NCBI RefSeq assembly: GCF_004348445.1
Contig: NZ_SMKV01000015.1
Coordinates: 87,290 to 151,289 of the forward strand
Reading direction: 5' to 3'
Source: Saccharopolyspora aridisoli
GTDB lineage: Bacteria; Actinomycetota; Actinomycetes; Mycobacteriales; Pseudonocardiaceae
DNA length: 64,000 nucleotides
Part shown: piece by piece, positions 19,178 to 27,520 of the stretch
Layout: each line of letters opens with the position of its first letter
Position numbering within the stretch: the stretch's first letter is position 1
Program-made: the position numbers and the translations under genes
The notes under the pieces: generated by a model
What the model saw: only the letters and a program-made list of their open reading frames with translations
Databases searched by the model: none
Told to the model about the DNA's origin: nothing

Positions 19178-20980
19178 TTGACCAGCGGCGGGCTCCCTGG
19201 ACTCGAAGCACCTCAGTGGCTGCGGCGGATGCTGCGCCCGATCGCCATCCCGACGGATTGGACCCGCGTCGTCGCGGCCGCCGTCGGCGTGGGGGTCCCA
19301 CAGGTGGTCGGTCTGCTCACCGGACGCACCGACGAAGCCGTGCTGGCCTCGGTCGGCGCGCTCTGCGCGAGCTTCTCCGACGTCACCGGCTCCTACCGGT
19401 TCCGGCTGCGGCGCCTGGCGATCGCCGTGCTGCTCGGTGCGATCGGCTTCGCCGCGGGCGCTCTCGCCCCCGGTCCGCTGTGGGCGGCGGTCGCCGTGCT
19501 GGTGGTGTCGGTCCCGTCGGTGCTGGCCAGCAGGTTGGGGGAGCTGTGGTCCTCCGGCGGCGCGCACATGCTGACCTTCTGCGTGGTGGCGACCGGCCAG
19601 CGCTCCCAGGTGCTCGCGCTGCCCGACCAGGTCGCCTGGTTCCTGGCCGGTGAAGTGCTGGTCCTGGCGCTGGCGGCGGCGAGTTGGCCGCTGCGCGCAA
19701 CGGCCCCGGCCAGGGACGCGGTCGCGGAGATCTTCACCGCGATACTGCGGATGTTCGGTCCCGGCGAGGCGGTCACCGCCCGGCAGCGGCTGACCAAGGC
19801 GCTCGACACCGCGCACGACGTGCTCATCGGTGGCGCGTCGATGTCGCGCAGCCGGGTCCGCGACCGGCTGCACCTGATCTACCTGCGCGCGACCCCGGTG
19901 GTGGAGGCGGCGGTGTCGGTCTCGCACGCCGGGATCACCCCGCCGCTGCGCACCCGCGAGGCGCTGGCAGGACTGGCCCACTGCGTCCGCACCGGTGAGC
20001 TCCCGCCCCGCTTCCAGCCGGGGACGACCGAATCCGCGTTGGTCAGGGCTCTGGACGAGGGGATCGCCGAGCTCGTCGACGCGTTCCGCGACGCCAAGCG
20101 CTCCCCAGCCCCGGGCAGGCAGCGCGAGCGGCTGAGCATCGGTGCCACGACCTGGTGGCAGGTGCTGCGGATGCTGCTGTGCCTGGCTCTGGCCGAGGGG
20201 TTCGCCCTGCTCGCGGGCCTGGAGCAGGGCTACTGGATCGCGCTGACGGTCGCGCTGGTGCTGCGTCCCAACTCGGGTTCGGTGTTCGCCCGGACCGTGC
20301 TGCGCGCGCTCGGCACGATCCTCGGCGTGCTGGTGGCGTGGGCGCTGCTGGCGCTGCTCCCGCCCGGTTGGTGGCTGGTGCCGTTCATCGTCGCCTTGGC
20401 CGGGAAGCTGCCGGTCGCGCTGAGCAGGCACTACGGGTTGTTCAGCGCAGTGGTGACGGCGCTGGTGCTGCTGCAGATGAGCCAGCAGGCGCAGTTCTAC
20501 CCCGCGGCCCGGCTGGTGGACACGTTCGTCGGCTGCGCGATCGTGCTGGTGGTCGGGTTCCTGCTGCGCGGCGTGCGGGGAGGACCGTCGTTGCGGGACG
20601 GTGTCGGCGACGCGGTCGAGTCGGTGGCCGACTACCTCTCCCGTTCGCTGGCGGGTGCCGAGCACGGTCGTCCCGCGCTGCGCCGCCGCACCTACCGGCA
20701 GCTCGCCGACCTGCGCTCTCGCCTGCAGCAGCTGCTGATGAGCCCGGACCGCCACGCCGAGGCCGAGGCGTGGTGGCCGACGATCGCGGTGCTGGAGCGG
20801 GTCGTCGACGCGGCCACCGAGCAGGCCGTCCGAGCAGGCGACACCGATCTCCAGCAGGCGCAGCGCCTGGTCTCCGCGATGCGCACCGTCAACCGCCGCC
20901 TGCGCGCTGATCCCGAGGTCCGCCCGGACTCCCTGCACGCCGAACTCGATGCGATCTACCAGCACCTGACCACGAGGTGA
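19178..20980 (+). CDS. FUSC family membrane protein (fusaric-acid-resistance/aromatic-acid exporter type)
   Basis: About 600 residues with two blocks of hydrophobic helices (about 35-165 and 330-460), each followed by a soluble helical region, as in FUSC/YccS-type proteins. The second membrane block contains LEQGYWIALTVALVLRP, a typical FUSC signature. TTG 19178 follows GAAGGG by seven bases and is preferred; a GTG at 19142 would add twelve residues. The substrate is unknown; family members export aromatic or weak acids. It is convergent with a kynureninase-like gene, and its stop lies in a region able to form hairpins. Confidence 0.85.
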   Translation: MTSGGLPGLEAPQWLRRMLRPIAIPTDWTRVVAAAVGVGVPQVVGLLTGRTDEAVLASVGALCASFSDVTGSYRFRLRRLAIAVLLGAIGFAAGALAPGPLWAAVAVLVVSVPSVLASRLGELWSSGGAHMLTFCVVATGQRSQVLALPDQVAWFLAGEVLVLALAAASWPLRATAPARDAVAEIFTAILRMFGPGEAVTARQRLTKALDTAHDVLIGGASMSRSRVRDRLHLIYLRATPVVEAAVSVSHAGITPPLRTREALAGLAHCVRTGELPPRFQPGTTESALVRALDEGIAELVDAFRDAKRSPAPGRQRERLSIGATTWWQVLRMLLCLALAEGFALLAGLEQGYWIALTVALVLRPNSGSVFARTVLRALGTILGVLVAWALLALLPPGWWLVPFIVALAGKLPVALSRHYGLFSAVVTALVLLQMSQQAQFYPAARLVDTFVGCAIVLVVGFLLRGVRGGPSLRDGVGDAVESVADYLSRSLAGAEHGRPALRRRTYRQLADLRSRLQQLLMSPDRHAEAEAWWPTIAVLERVVDAATEQAVRAGDTDLQQAQRLVSAMRTVNRRLRADPEVRPDSLHAELDAIYQHLTTR

Positions 20981-20992
20981 AGGGATGCCGAG

Positions 20993-22144
20993 TCAGGTGA
21001 TCTCGTGGAGGGTGGCGTGCAGGCGTTCCGCGGCTTGCCAGACGTCGAGGTAGGAGAGCCAGGCCGGGGCGAAGTTGAAGCGGATCAGGTCGGACTCGGC
21101 GAACTCCACCAGCACGCTGCGGTCCAACAGCAGATCGGCGATGCGCTGCGCTTGCTCGTGCCGCAGGCAGACCTGCGCGCTTCGCGGGGAGCCGGCGGTG
21201 CGCACCTCGATCGCCGCCTCCGGGCAGAACGCGCCGATGCGCTCCAGGAACAGCTCCACCAGGCCCGACGTCTTCGCCGCGAGCGCTCCGACCGGGACAC
21301 CGTCGAGGTTGGCCAGCACGTCCCGGAGTTCGGCCGCCGCGAGGGTCGCGGCCGGTCCGGCGAAGCCCTCGGCGAGCGGGTGGCGCAGGCCGCCGGTCGG
21401 GGAGGACGCCATGTGCCGTTCGGCCACGAAGCCGAAGGACGGCGCGGTCGTGCTCCCGCCCAGGAACTTGTGCCCGCATCCGATCGCGAAGTCCGCGCCC
21501 CACCCGTGCAGGTCGACGTCCAGCGCTCCGGCCGAGTGGCTGAGGTCCCACAGCGTCAGCGCCCCGCCACCGTGGATCCGGGCGGTGATCGGTTCAGCGT
21601 CGCGCACGGCGCCCGTGCGCAGGTCCACGTGCGAGAGCGCGACCACCGCGATCTGGTCCAGCGGCAGCGAGGCGAGGTCGTCGGCGCCGTCGATCAGCTG
21701 CAACCGGCCGCCGATGTGGTCGGCGGCGGACTGGGCGAGGCAGCGGTCGATGCCGAAGCAGTCGCGTCCGACGGCGAGCACCGGCCGTCCGGGGCGGAGC
21801 TCGGCAGCCGCGACCAGGGCCTTGAACAGGTTGATCGAGGTCGATTCGGCGACGGTGAGCTCAACGGCGGCAGAGCCGACCAGCGGGGCCAGGGCGTCTG
21901 CCGCGAGCCGCGCCTCGCGGCGCCACTCCGCGCCGGAGGTGCGGCCGCTGCGTGGTTCCCAGCGGTGCTGGACGAACCGGCGCAATCGCGCGGGCGAGGT
22001 GCGCGGCATCGGACCACCGCTGTGGCCGTCGAGGCGGATGACTCCGGGGACGAGGTCGTAGCGCAGGCGCAGTCCAGCGAGCACGTCGGCGTCATCAAGC
22101 GCTTCCGCGGTCGTTCTGATACTCGTCCACACGAGTGAAGTCAT
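20993..22144 (-). CDS. Kynureninase-like PLP-dependent aminotransferase-fold enzyme
   Basis: A 383-residue fold-type I PLP protein. Kynureninase-style motifs are present: LDGHSGGPMP near residue 40, the SHVDLRTGAV and LWDLSHSAGALDVDL (Asp200/His203) cofactor region, and Lys226 in GCGHKFLGG as the likely Schiff-base lysine. Canonical kynureninases have a Tyr-Lys-Tyr-Leu-Asn-Gly-Gly motif at this site, so the call is family level. Kynureninase cleaves kynurenine to anthranilate and alanine. No tryptophan dioxygenase or formamidase lies nearby. ATG 22144 is preferred to a six-residue longer GTG form. Confidence 0.78.
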   Translation of the reverse strand: MTSLVWTSIRTTAEALDDADVLAGLRLRYDLVPGVIRLDGHSGGPMPRTSPARLRRFVQHRWEPRSGRTSGAEWRREARLAADALAPLVGSAAVELTVAESTSINLFKALVAAAELRPGRPVLAVGRDCFGIDRCLAQSAADHIGGRLQLIDGADDLASLPLDQIAVVALSHVDLRTGAVRDAEPITARIHGGGALTLWDLSHSAGALDVDLHGWGADFAIGCGHKFLGGSTTAPSFGFVAERHMASSPTGGLRHPLAEGFAGPAATLAAAELRDVLANLDGVPVGALAAKTSGLVELFLERIGAFCPEAAIEVRTAGSPRSAQVCLRHEQAQRIADLLLDRSVLVEFAESDLIRFNFAPAWLSYLDVWQAAERLHATLHEIT

Positions 22145-22216
22145 ACCGCATCGGAGAACCACATGTAACCGAAGTGGTGATCATCTGCCGAAGATTGGAA
22201 GGGGTCGTCATGCGAC

Positions 22217-22236
22217 CGGACCATTGTTCTGGTCCG
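22217..22236. terminator. Short hairpin downstream of the PadR-operon membrane gene
   Basis: CGGACCA (22217-22223) pairs with TGGTCCG (22230-22236) over a six-base loop, in the 163-bp gap between the PadR-partner gene stop (22308, minus strand) and the kynureninase-like gene start. It has no T-tract. Confidence 0.35.
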
Positions 22237-22307
22237 TTCAGCTCCGGTGAGGTGCAGATGGGGATGTTCCCGTTGAACTCGCGCCATCGCGGTGATCCGC
22301 CACCGGT

Positions 22308-22931
22308 TCAGCGCGGTTGCTCCGCGCACTCCCGGCACGTCTTCGCCGAGTTCGCCAGCGCCGAATGCGCGGCCGCGGTGCCCGCGGCGATGATCAGCAG
22401 CAGCGGCCAGTTGTCGGCCAGCGGTAGTGCGGTGGCCAGGGCGATCGTGGTCAGCGGCATCGCGATGCTGGCGGTGGTGCCGGTCCAGGCCATGATCAGC
22501 GGCAGCCGGTCCGGCACCGACAGGCGCCGGGTGATCAGCAGCGCGGCGCAGCCGACGACCGCGGCGGTGCCGGCGATGGTGGCCAGCAGTTGCGCGGTCT
22601 GCGACGGCGGGACGCCCTGATCGCGGCCGATCGTCCACGCCAGGTGCCAACAACCGAGCAGCACCGGCACGGTCGACAGCAGCGCGAACGCGGTGTGCCG
22701 GGTCTGGGCGACGGTGAGCTCCTGCTGGCAGCTGGGCGCGACCTCGGCGGGCGTGCCGAACTCGCGCACCGCGTCCCGCACGGCCTGCTCGGGAGGCAAC
22801 CCGGCTTCGACGCGCGCGGCCGCGGTGTCGGACAGGCCGTCGCGGATCTCCCGCACCATGCGCGCCTTGGCGCGCGCGGGCCCGCGCAGTTCGGCGGCGA
22901 GCTCGTCGGCGTAGCTCTCGATCGCGTTCAC
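22308..22931 (-). CDS. Membrane protein with a permease-prefix-type N-terminal domain, PadR partner
   Basis: A 207-residue protein. Residues 1-75 (AIESYADELAAELRGPARAKARMV...EFGTPAEVAPSCQ) resemble the cytoplasmic helical domain found in front of FtsX-like permeases or in small PadR-linked membrane proteins. Four to five transmembrane helices follow. The GTG start overlaps the PadR stop (GTGA), so the two are translationally coupled. Such pairs usually sense envelope or drug stress; the role here is inferred from the family only. Confidence 0.8.
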   Translation of the reverse strand: MNAIESYADELAAELRGPARAKARMVREIRDGLSDTAAARVEAGLPPEQAVRDAVREFGTPAEVAPSCQQELTVAQTRHTAFALLSTVPVLLGCWHLAWTIGRDQGVPPSQTAQLLATIAGTAAVVGCAALLITRRLSVPDRLPLIMAWTGTTASIAMPLTTIALATALPLADNWPLLLIIAAGTAAAHSALANSAKTCRECAEQPR

Positions 22932-23257
22932 GCGTTGCTCCCGGGGTTGAGCACGGCGCCGATCGCGGCGGTGAACTGCCGCCAGTCGGCGCGTTCCCCG
23001 GCCAGGCTGCGCCTGCCTTCGTCGGTGAGCCGGTAGCAACGCCGACGTCGTTCGCCGATCGATTCCCAGCTGCTGGTCAGCAGGCCGAGTCGTTCGAGGC
23101 GCTTGAGGGCGGGGTAGATGGTCCCGGTGCGCAGTTCGAGCGCACCGCCGCTGCGGTTCATGACCGCGGTGATGATCGCGTAACCGTGCAGCGGTCCGGG
23201 TTCGAGCACGGCGAGCAGCAGGCCGTCCAGGTGTCCTCGCACCGCGTCCGCCTTCAT
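22928..23257 (-). CDS. PadR family transcriptional regulator
   Basis: A 109-residue winged-helix repressor: DGLLLAVLEPGPLHGYAIITAV (helix-turn-helix), LRTGTIYPALKRLERLGLL (recognition helix and wing) and RRRCYRLTDEGRRSL. ATG 23257 is chosen because an ATG at 23266 overlaps the TATAAT -10 box on this strand. The gene is divergent from two small membrane genes. A 30-bp near-palindrome lies just upstream and is the likely autoregulatory operator. Confidence 0.9.
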   Translation of the reverse strand: MKADAVRGHLDGLLLAVLEPGPLHGYAIITAVMNRSGGALELRTGTIYPALKRLERLGLLTSSWESIGERRRRCYRLTDEGRRSLAGERADWRQFTAAIGAVLNPGSNA

Positions 23258-23262
23258 GCGTC

Positions 23263-23309
23263 TCATTATATCGGGTGAAGGTAGGCAGGGTATATATTGC
23301 CTGCCAACC
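23263..23309. promoter_or_regulatory. Divergent promoter with a PadR-operator-like palindrome
   Basis: On the minus strand TATAAT lies at 23268-23263. Beside it, GGTAGGCAGGGTATA (23280-23294) and TATTGCCTGCCAACC (23295-23309) match in 12 of 15 positions as an inverted repeat. TATATATT inside it could also be a -10 element for the plus-strand genes. The position between padR and the divergent membrane genes fits repression of both. Confidence 0.55.
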
Positions 23310-23338
23310 TATTGCTGAAAGCACACGGAGGTCCTGCG

Positions 23339-23764
23339 ATGACCGCGCTGCTGCTGTCCGTGCACGTCCTGGCGGCGATCGTGCTGATCGGCCCGATCGC
23401 CGTCGCCGCCTCGCTGTTCCCGCGCCACGCCCGCACCGATCCGAACTCCGGCGTCCCCCGGCTGCTGCACCGGATCTGCCGCGGCTACGCGCTGGCCGGC
23501 ATCGCTGTCCCGGTGTTCGGCCTGGCAACCGGCCTGCAGATGGGCGTCCTGGGCGACCCGTGGCTGCTGATCTCGATCGTCCTGACGGTGATCGCGGCGG
23601 TGCTGCTGGCGCTGGTGATCCTGCCCGCGCAGGCCGCGATGCTCACCGAACCGGTCGCGGCCGCGGCCAAGCGGCTGACCATGACCACCGGCGTCTTCAA
23701 CCTGCTGTGGGCGGCCGTGGTCGTGCTCATGATCGTCCGTCCCGGCTCGTCGACGGGAGCCTGA
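23339..23764 (+). CDS. DUF2269-like small integral membrane protein
   Basis: A 141-residue protein with four transmembrane helices (MTALLLSVHVLAAIVLIGP first, then about 50-70, 75-97 and 118-138). An N-terminal His in the first helix and an Arg/His-rich cytoplasmic loop are typical of DUF2269-like proteins. CGGAGG lies seven bases before the ATG; an upstream in-frame start at 23297 falls within the operator and is not credible. It is followed after two bases by another small membrane gene and is divergent from PadR, which probably controls both. Confidence 0.8.
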   Translation: MTALLLSVHVLAAIVLIGPIAVAASLFPRHARTDPNSGVPRLLHRICRGYALAGIAVPVFGLATGLQMGVLGDPWLLISIVLTVIAAVLLALVILPAQAAMLTEPVAAAAKRLTMTTGVFNLLWAAVVVLMIVRPGSSTGA

Positions 23765-23766
23765 CG

Positions 23767-24003
23767 GTGCGCGCGCTCAAGATCGCCGCAGCGGTGGAAG
23801 CCCTGACCCTCGTGCTCCTGCTGGGCAACCTGGTCACGGTCCACGTGCCGGAGCTCAGCTCCTCGCTCGGCCCCGTGCACGGCGCGGCCTACCTGATCAC
23901 CATCGCAGCAGCCCCCGCCGCGATCCCCACCCGAGCGCGCTGGCTGGTCCTCATCCCGGGAATCGGCGGCCTCCTGGCCCTCTCGCGCTCCTCAGCCGGG
24001 TGA
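23767..24003 (+). CDS. DUF3817-like small membrane protein
   Basis: A 78-residue protein with three short hydrophobic segments (AAAVEALTLVLLLGNLVTVH, VHGAAYLITIAAAPAAIP, WLVLIPGIGGLLALS). The pattern of a Glu in helix one and a GPVHG motif resembles DUF3817 proteins, in which a charged residue within the membrane is conserved. The GTG start lies two bases after the preceding stop, so it is co-translated with the DUF2269-like gene. Confidence 0.7.
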   Translation: MRALKIAAAVEALTLVLLLGNLVTVHVPELSSSLGPVHGAAYLITIAAAPAAIPTRARWLVLIPGIGGLLALSRSSAG

Positions 24004-24038
24004 GGGCTGCAGATCTGCGCGCGGAATCCGATAGGGGA

Positions 24039-24638
24039 TCAGAAGCGGGGCGTGCCCCACGATTCGGTGAAGACGAGGTCGGTGAGCGGCTTCCGGACTC
24101 GGGGGCGGAGTTCTTTCTCAACGAGGCGTTCCGGCATGTCGTCCAGGTTGCCGACGTCGCCGATCGCGATCGCCACCATCGGCTCGAAGTCGTTCGGGAC
24201 CGAGAACGCCACGCGGGCCGCGTCGCGGTCGAAACCTGCCATCTGGTGCGCGTGCAAGCCCTCCGCCACGGCCTGCAGGACCAGGTTCTGGGCGGCCAGC
24301 GCGAGCCCGTACTCCCCGTAGGGCATCGGTTCGCCGTCGGAGTTGACCGATTGCGCGACGCCGATCGCCAGCGCGGCCGCGTCGCCGGCCCAGCCCTTGT
24401 TCCCGCGCGAGAGCGTGCCGTGGATGCGGTCGAAGGTCGACTCGCCTCGGCGGGCGGCGATGAAGCGCGCGGGCTGCGTGTTGCCCCACGACGGAGCCCA
24501 CCGGGCGGCCTCGAACAGCGCGGCGAACTGCGCGTCGTCGATCGTCGCCGCCGGGTTCAGCGCGCGCGGGCTCCAGCGCTTCGCCAGCAGCGGGTGCAGC
24601 GGAACCGAGGTGTCCGCGGTCTTCTCCAGTTCGGTCAC
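24039..24638 (-). CDS. Nitroreductase family protein
   Basis: A 199-residue FMN-dependent reductase. HPLLAKRWSPRALNP is the typical N-terminal FMN-binding stretch, followed by ARWAPSWGNTQPARFI and LALAAQNLVLQAVAEGLHAHQMAGFD. GTG 24638 follows GGGAGG by about five bases and gives the usual family length; a longer frame upstream to 24716 lacks conservation. It probably uses NAD(P)H to reduce nitro, quinone or related compounds. It stands alone between convergent and divergent neighbours. Confidence 0.88.
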   Translation of the reverse strand: MTELEKTADTSVPLHPLLAKRWSPRALNPAATIDDAQFAALFEAARWAPSWGNTQPARFIAARRGESTFDRIHGTLSRGNKGWAGDAAALAIGVAQSVNSDGEPMPYGEYGLALAAQNLVLQAVAEGLHAHQMAGFDRDAARVAFSVPNDFEPMVAIAIGDVGNLDDMPERLVEKELRPRVRKPLTDLVFTESWGTPRF

Positions 24639-24738
24639 CGAAACCTCCCGGCAGCAGAGTTCGTCCATGGAACCGCGAGGACCACCCTCGCAGCTCGGCC
24701 GCTGAGGTTCCACCACTCGCGCCGCCAGGAAAGACGAG

Positions 24739-25980
24739 TCAGATGGCGTAGTCCCAGGCCGTCAGCGAGTAGGCGCCGAGCCAGGAGCCGAAGAACACGA
24801 GCAGCACCGCTGTGGTGACGGCCGTGGCCGGAGTCCTCTTGCTCAGTCCGATCGCGACCGGGATGAGCAGCGGGAACGCGGGCAACATCAACCGCACCTT
24901 GGAGTACATCAGCCCGTCCGAGCCCAGGTCCAGCACCAGCACGGCGGCGGCGAACAGGACCAGCGGCCACGGCAGCCGGTGCCAGACGCACAGCGCCAGC
25001 AGCACGATCGCCGCCAGCACCACCCAGACCGTGAAGGTCTCGAAGACCGACTTGTCCTCGGTCAGCGCCTCGACAACGAATTGCGCGGTCTTCGCACCGC
25101 CGTCGAAGGCCGAGGACCAGCCGCGGGCCTGCAACTCGAAGTAACCGTTGAGCTTGCCTGTCTGCAGCCCCACCCAGCCGATGTAGGCGATCACGCCCAG
25201 CGGTGCGAGCAGCACGGCCAGCCACGGTCGCCAGGAGTCCCGGCGCTGGACGATCGCGATCACGGCGGCCAGCCCGATCACCCCGACCAGGGCGGCGGCG
25301 GTCGGCCGGATCAGCCCGGCGGCCGCGCAGCACAGCCCGGCCAGCGGCCAGTTGCGCTCGACCACGCCGATCAGCGCCCAGATCGACAGCGCGCAGAACA
25401 GCGCCTCCGAGTAGGCCATCGACAGCACCACCGACATGGGCGCCGCTGCGAACAGCACCACCAGCAGCAGACCGACCCGGCGGGTGCCGCCGAGCCGTTC
25501 GCCCAGCCGCGCCAGGCCGTACGCGGCGACGACTCCGCAGACCAGGCTCGCGGTGATCGCCGCGCCGATCGTGCTCACGCCCGGGATCAGCGCGATGGCC
25601 ATGATCAGCAGCGGGTAGCCGGGGAAGAACGCCAGCGGGGTCTCCGGGTACCGGTGCCCGAAGCCGTCCACCATGCTCGGGTTCACGCCGCCGTAGCCGT
25701 GGGCGGCGATCTCGGTGTACCACTGCCCGTCCCAGGCGTTGAGGTTGTCCAGCAGGGATTCGTCGTTGACTGCGGAGAGCCAAGCTAGTACGAGCAGTCC
25801 CACCAGCCGAATTGCGAGGTAGACCACAGCCGGGGTCAGCGCGATGATCAACCGACGCCGTTGCGGTGCACCCGCTCGCGTGCCGACGCTCACTCGCGAC
25901 GCCTGCCGTTTCCGCTGCGTAACCGCGGTGTTTCCGGTATCCCCCAGGGGTGGTTCCAGCGCGCCCTGCGTGGTGGACAA
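24739..25980 (-). CDS. Polytopic mannosyltransferase (PIG-V type)
   Basis: About 413 residues with an N-terminal cytoplasmic tail of about 50 residues and around ten transmembrane helices. The first outer loop carries AWDGQWYTEIAAHGYGG, matching the W-D-G-x-W-Y-x-x-I-A-x-x-G-Y motif of polyprenyl-sugar-dependent glycosyltransferases (PIG-V/GPI mannosyltransferase 2 family); its acidic residue is the presumed catalytic base. The substrate is unknown. TTG 25980 has GGAG upstream; GTG 25893 (384 residues) is an equally possible start. Confidence 0.75.
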   Translation of the reverse strand: MSTTQGALEPPLGDTGNTAVTQRKRQASRVSVGTRAGAPQRRRLIIALTPAVVYLAIRLVGLLVLAWLSAVNDESLLDNLNAWDGQWYTEIAAHGYGGVNPSMVDGFGHRYPETPLAFFPGYPLLIMAIALIPGVSTIGAAITASLVCGVVAAYGLARLGERLGGTRRVGLLLVVLFAAAPMSVVLSMAYSEALFCALSIWALIGVVERNWPLAGLCCAAAGLIRPTAAALVGVIGLAAVIAIVQRRDSWRPWLAVLLAPLGVIAYIGWVGLQTGKLNGYFELQARGWSSAFDGGAKTAQFVVEALTEDKSVFETFTVWVVLAAIVLLALCVWHRLPWPLVLFAAAVLVLDLGSDGLMYSKVRLMLPAFPLLIPVAIGLSKRTPATAVTTAVLLVFFGSWLGAYSLTAWDYAI

Positions 25981-26254
25981 CCCTACGCTCCGCTCTTGTC
26001 GACAATCGCGTCCCACAGGGTAGACGTGACGTTCGTGATTGGGGTTCACCCCCGGTGGTCGGTAGGCTAGTCCGGCAGCGGAGCGACCTGGTAAGAGGCC
26101 GTTTCGGTCGTGATCGACCGACGCTGTCTCCCGCCGGTCGCGGGGCGGAGGGCACATCCAACCCGGATGTCCCGCTGCTCTTCGTCCACCCGGTGTCAGC
26201 ACGGGGACAACCCGTGCCCGGGACGGCCGCAGCGGTCGAGGAGGTTTGTTTCAC

Positions 26255-27520
26255 GTGGCGCTCGTCGTCCAGAAGTACGGCGGTTCCTCGCTCGAGAGTG
26301 CTGATCGCATCAAACGGGTCGCCGAACGCATCGTCGAGACCCGCAAAGCGGGCAACGACGTCGTGGTCGTCTGCTCCGCGATGGGTGACGCCACTGACGA
26401 GCTGCTCGACCTCGCCAAACAGGTCAACCCGGCGCCGCCGGAGCGGGAACTCGACATGCTGCTGACCGCGGGGGAGCGGATCTCCAACGCGCTGGTCGCG
26501 ATGGCCGTCGAGTCGCTCGGTGTGGAAGCCCAGTCGTTCACCGGCTCGCAGGCCGGCATGATCACCACCTCGGCGCACCAGAACGCGCGGATCGTCGACG
26601 TCACGCCGGGACGCGTCCAGGAGGCGCTGGCCGAGGGCCAGGTCGCGCTCGTCGCCGGGTTCCAGGGCGTTTCGCAGGACACCAAGGACATCACCACGCT
26701 CGGTCGTGGCGGCTCGGACACCACCGCGGTCGCGGTGGCGGCTGCCATGAACGCCGACGTGTGCGAGATCTACACCGACGTGGACGGGGTCTACACGGCC
26801 GATCCGCGCATCGTGTCCGACGCGAAGCACCTCGACCACATCACCTACGAGGAGATGCTGGAGATGGCGGCGACCGGCGCGAAGGTGCTGCACCTGCGCG
26901 CGGTGGAGTACGCCCGCCGCTACGGCGTGCCGCTGCACGTCCGCTCGTCTTACTCGCCCAAGCCCGGCACGACGGTGTCCGGTTCAGTGGAGGACCTTTC
27001 CGTGGAACAGGCGATGATCACCGGCGTCTCGCACGACCGGTCGGAGGCCAAGGTCACCGTGCGCGGTGTGCCGGACAACCCGGGCGTCGCGGGGCGCATC
27101 TTCCGCGTGGTCGCAGACGCCGAGATCGACATCGACATGGTGCTGCAGAACGTCTCCGGCATCGCGTCCGGCAAGACCGACATCACCTTCACGGTGGCCC
27201 GCAGCAACGGTGCGGTCGCCGTGGCGGAGCTCGAGAAGATCTCCGGTGAGGTCGGGTTCGAGGAGGTCGTCTACGACGACAAGGTCGGCAAGGTCTCGCT
27301 GGTCGGCGCGGGCATGCGTTCGCACCCGGGCGTGACGGCCACGTTCTGCGAGGCGCTGTCCAACACGGGCGTGAACATCGACATCATCAACACCTCGGAG
27401 ATCCGCATCTCCGTGTTGATCCAGGACACCCAGCTCGACACCGCCGTGCAGGCCCTGCACGCGGCCTTCGGGCTCGGTGGCGACGAGGAAGCGGTCGTGT
27501 ACGCGGGGAGTGGTCGCTGA
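26255..27520 (+). CDS. lysC: Aspartokinase (alpha subunit; beta from an internal start)
   Basis: This enzyme phosphorylates aspartate, the entry to lysine, threonine, methionine and diaminopimelate synthesis. The GTG at 26255 gives 421 residues beginning [15 protein letters not shown], the conserved kinase N terminus; a TTG at 26246 would add three residues. The kinase domain runs to about 240 ([28 protein letters not shown]). Two ACT domains follow, for feedback by Lys/Thr. GAGGAGG lies 11 bases upstream. An internal ribosome-binding site at 26989 marks a 172-residue beta subunit. The asd start overlaps the stop by one base. Confidence 0.97.
   Translation: MALVVQKYGGSSLESADRIKRVAERIVETRKAGNDVVVVCSAMGDATDELLDLAKQVNPAPPERELDMLLTAGERISNALVAMAVESLGVEAQSFTGSQAGMITTSAHQNARIVDVTPGRVQEALAEGQVALVAGFQGVSQDTKDITTLGRGGSDTTAVAVAAAMNADVCEIYTDVDGVYTADPRIVSDAKHLDHITYEEMLEMAATGAKVLHLRAVEYARRYGVPLHVRSSYSPKPGTTVSGSVEDLSVEQAMITGVSHDRSEAKVTVRGVPDNPGVAGRIFRVVADAEIDIDMVLQNVSGIASGKTDITFTVARSNGAVAVAELEKISGEVGFEEVVYDDKVGKVSLVGAGMRSHPGVTATFCEALSNTGVNIDIINTSEIRISVLIQDTQLDTAVQALHAAFGLGGDEEAVVYAGSGR
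26989..27004 (+). promoter_or_regulatory. Internal Shine-Dalgarno and start for the aspartokinase beta subunit
   Basis: GGAGGA (26989-26994) precedes an in-frame GTG (27002) by seven bases, inside lysC. Translation from here gives 172 residues ([17 protein letters not shown]...), the regulatory ACT domains only, as known for actinobacterial alpha2beta2 aspartokinases. The alpha and beta lengths of 421 and 172 equal those I recall for Corynebacterium glutamicum. Confidence 0.75.

Noticed and set aside
24643..24716. Longer N terminus of the nitroreductase (start at 24716)
   Set aside because: The GTG at 24638 has a strong GGGAGG and gives the normal family length; the extension is unlike family members.
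26074..26254. Lysine riboswitch before lysC
   Set aside because: No recognisable L-box core; leader length alone is not evidence.
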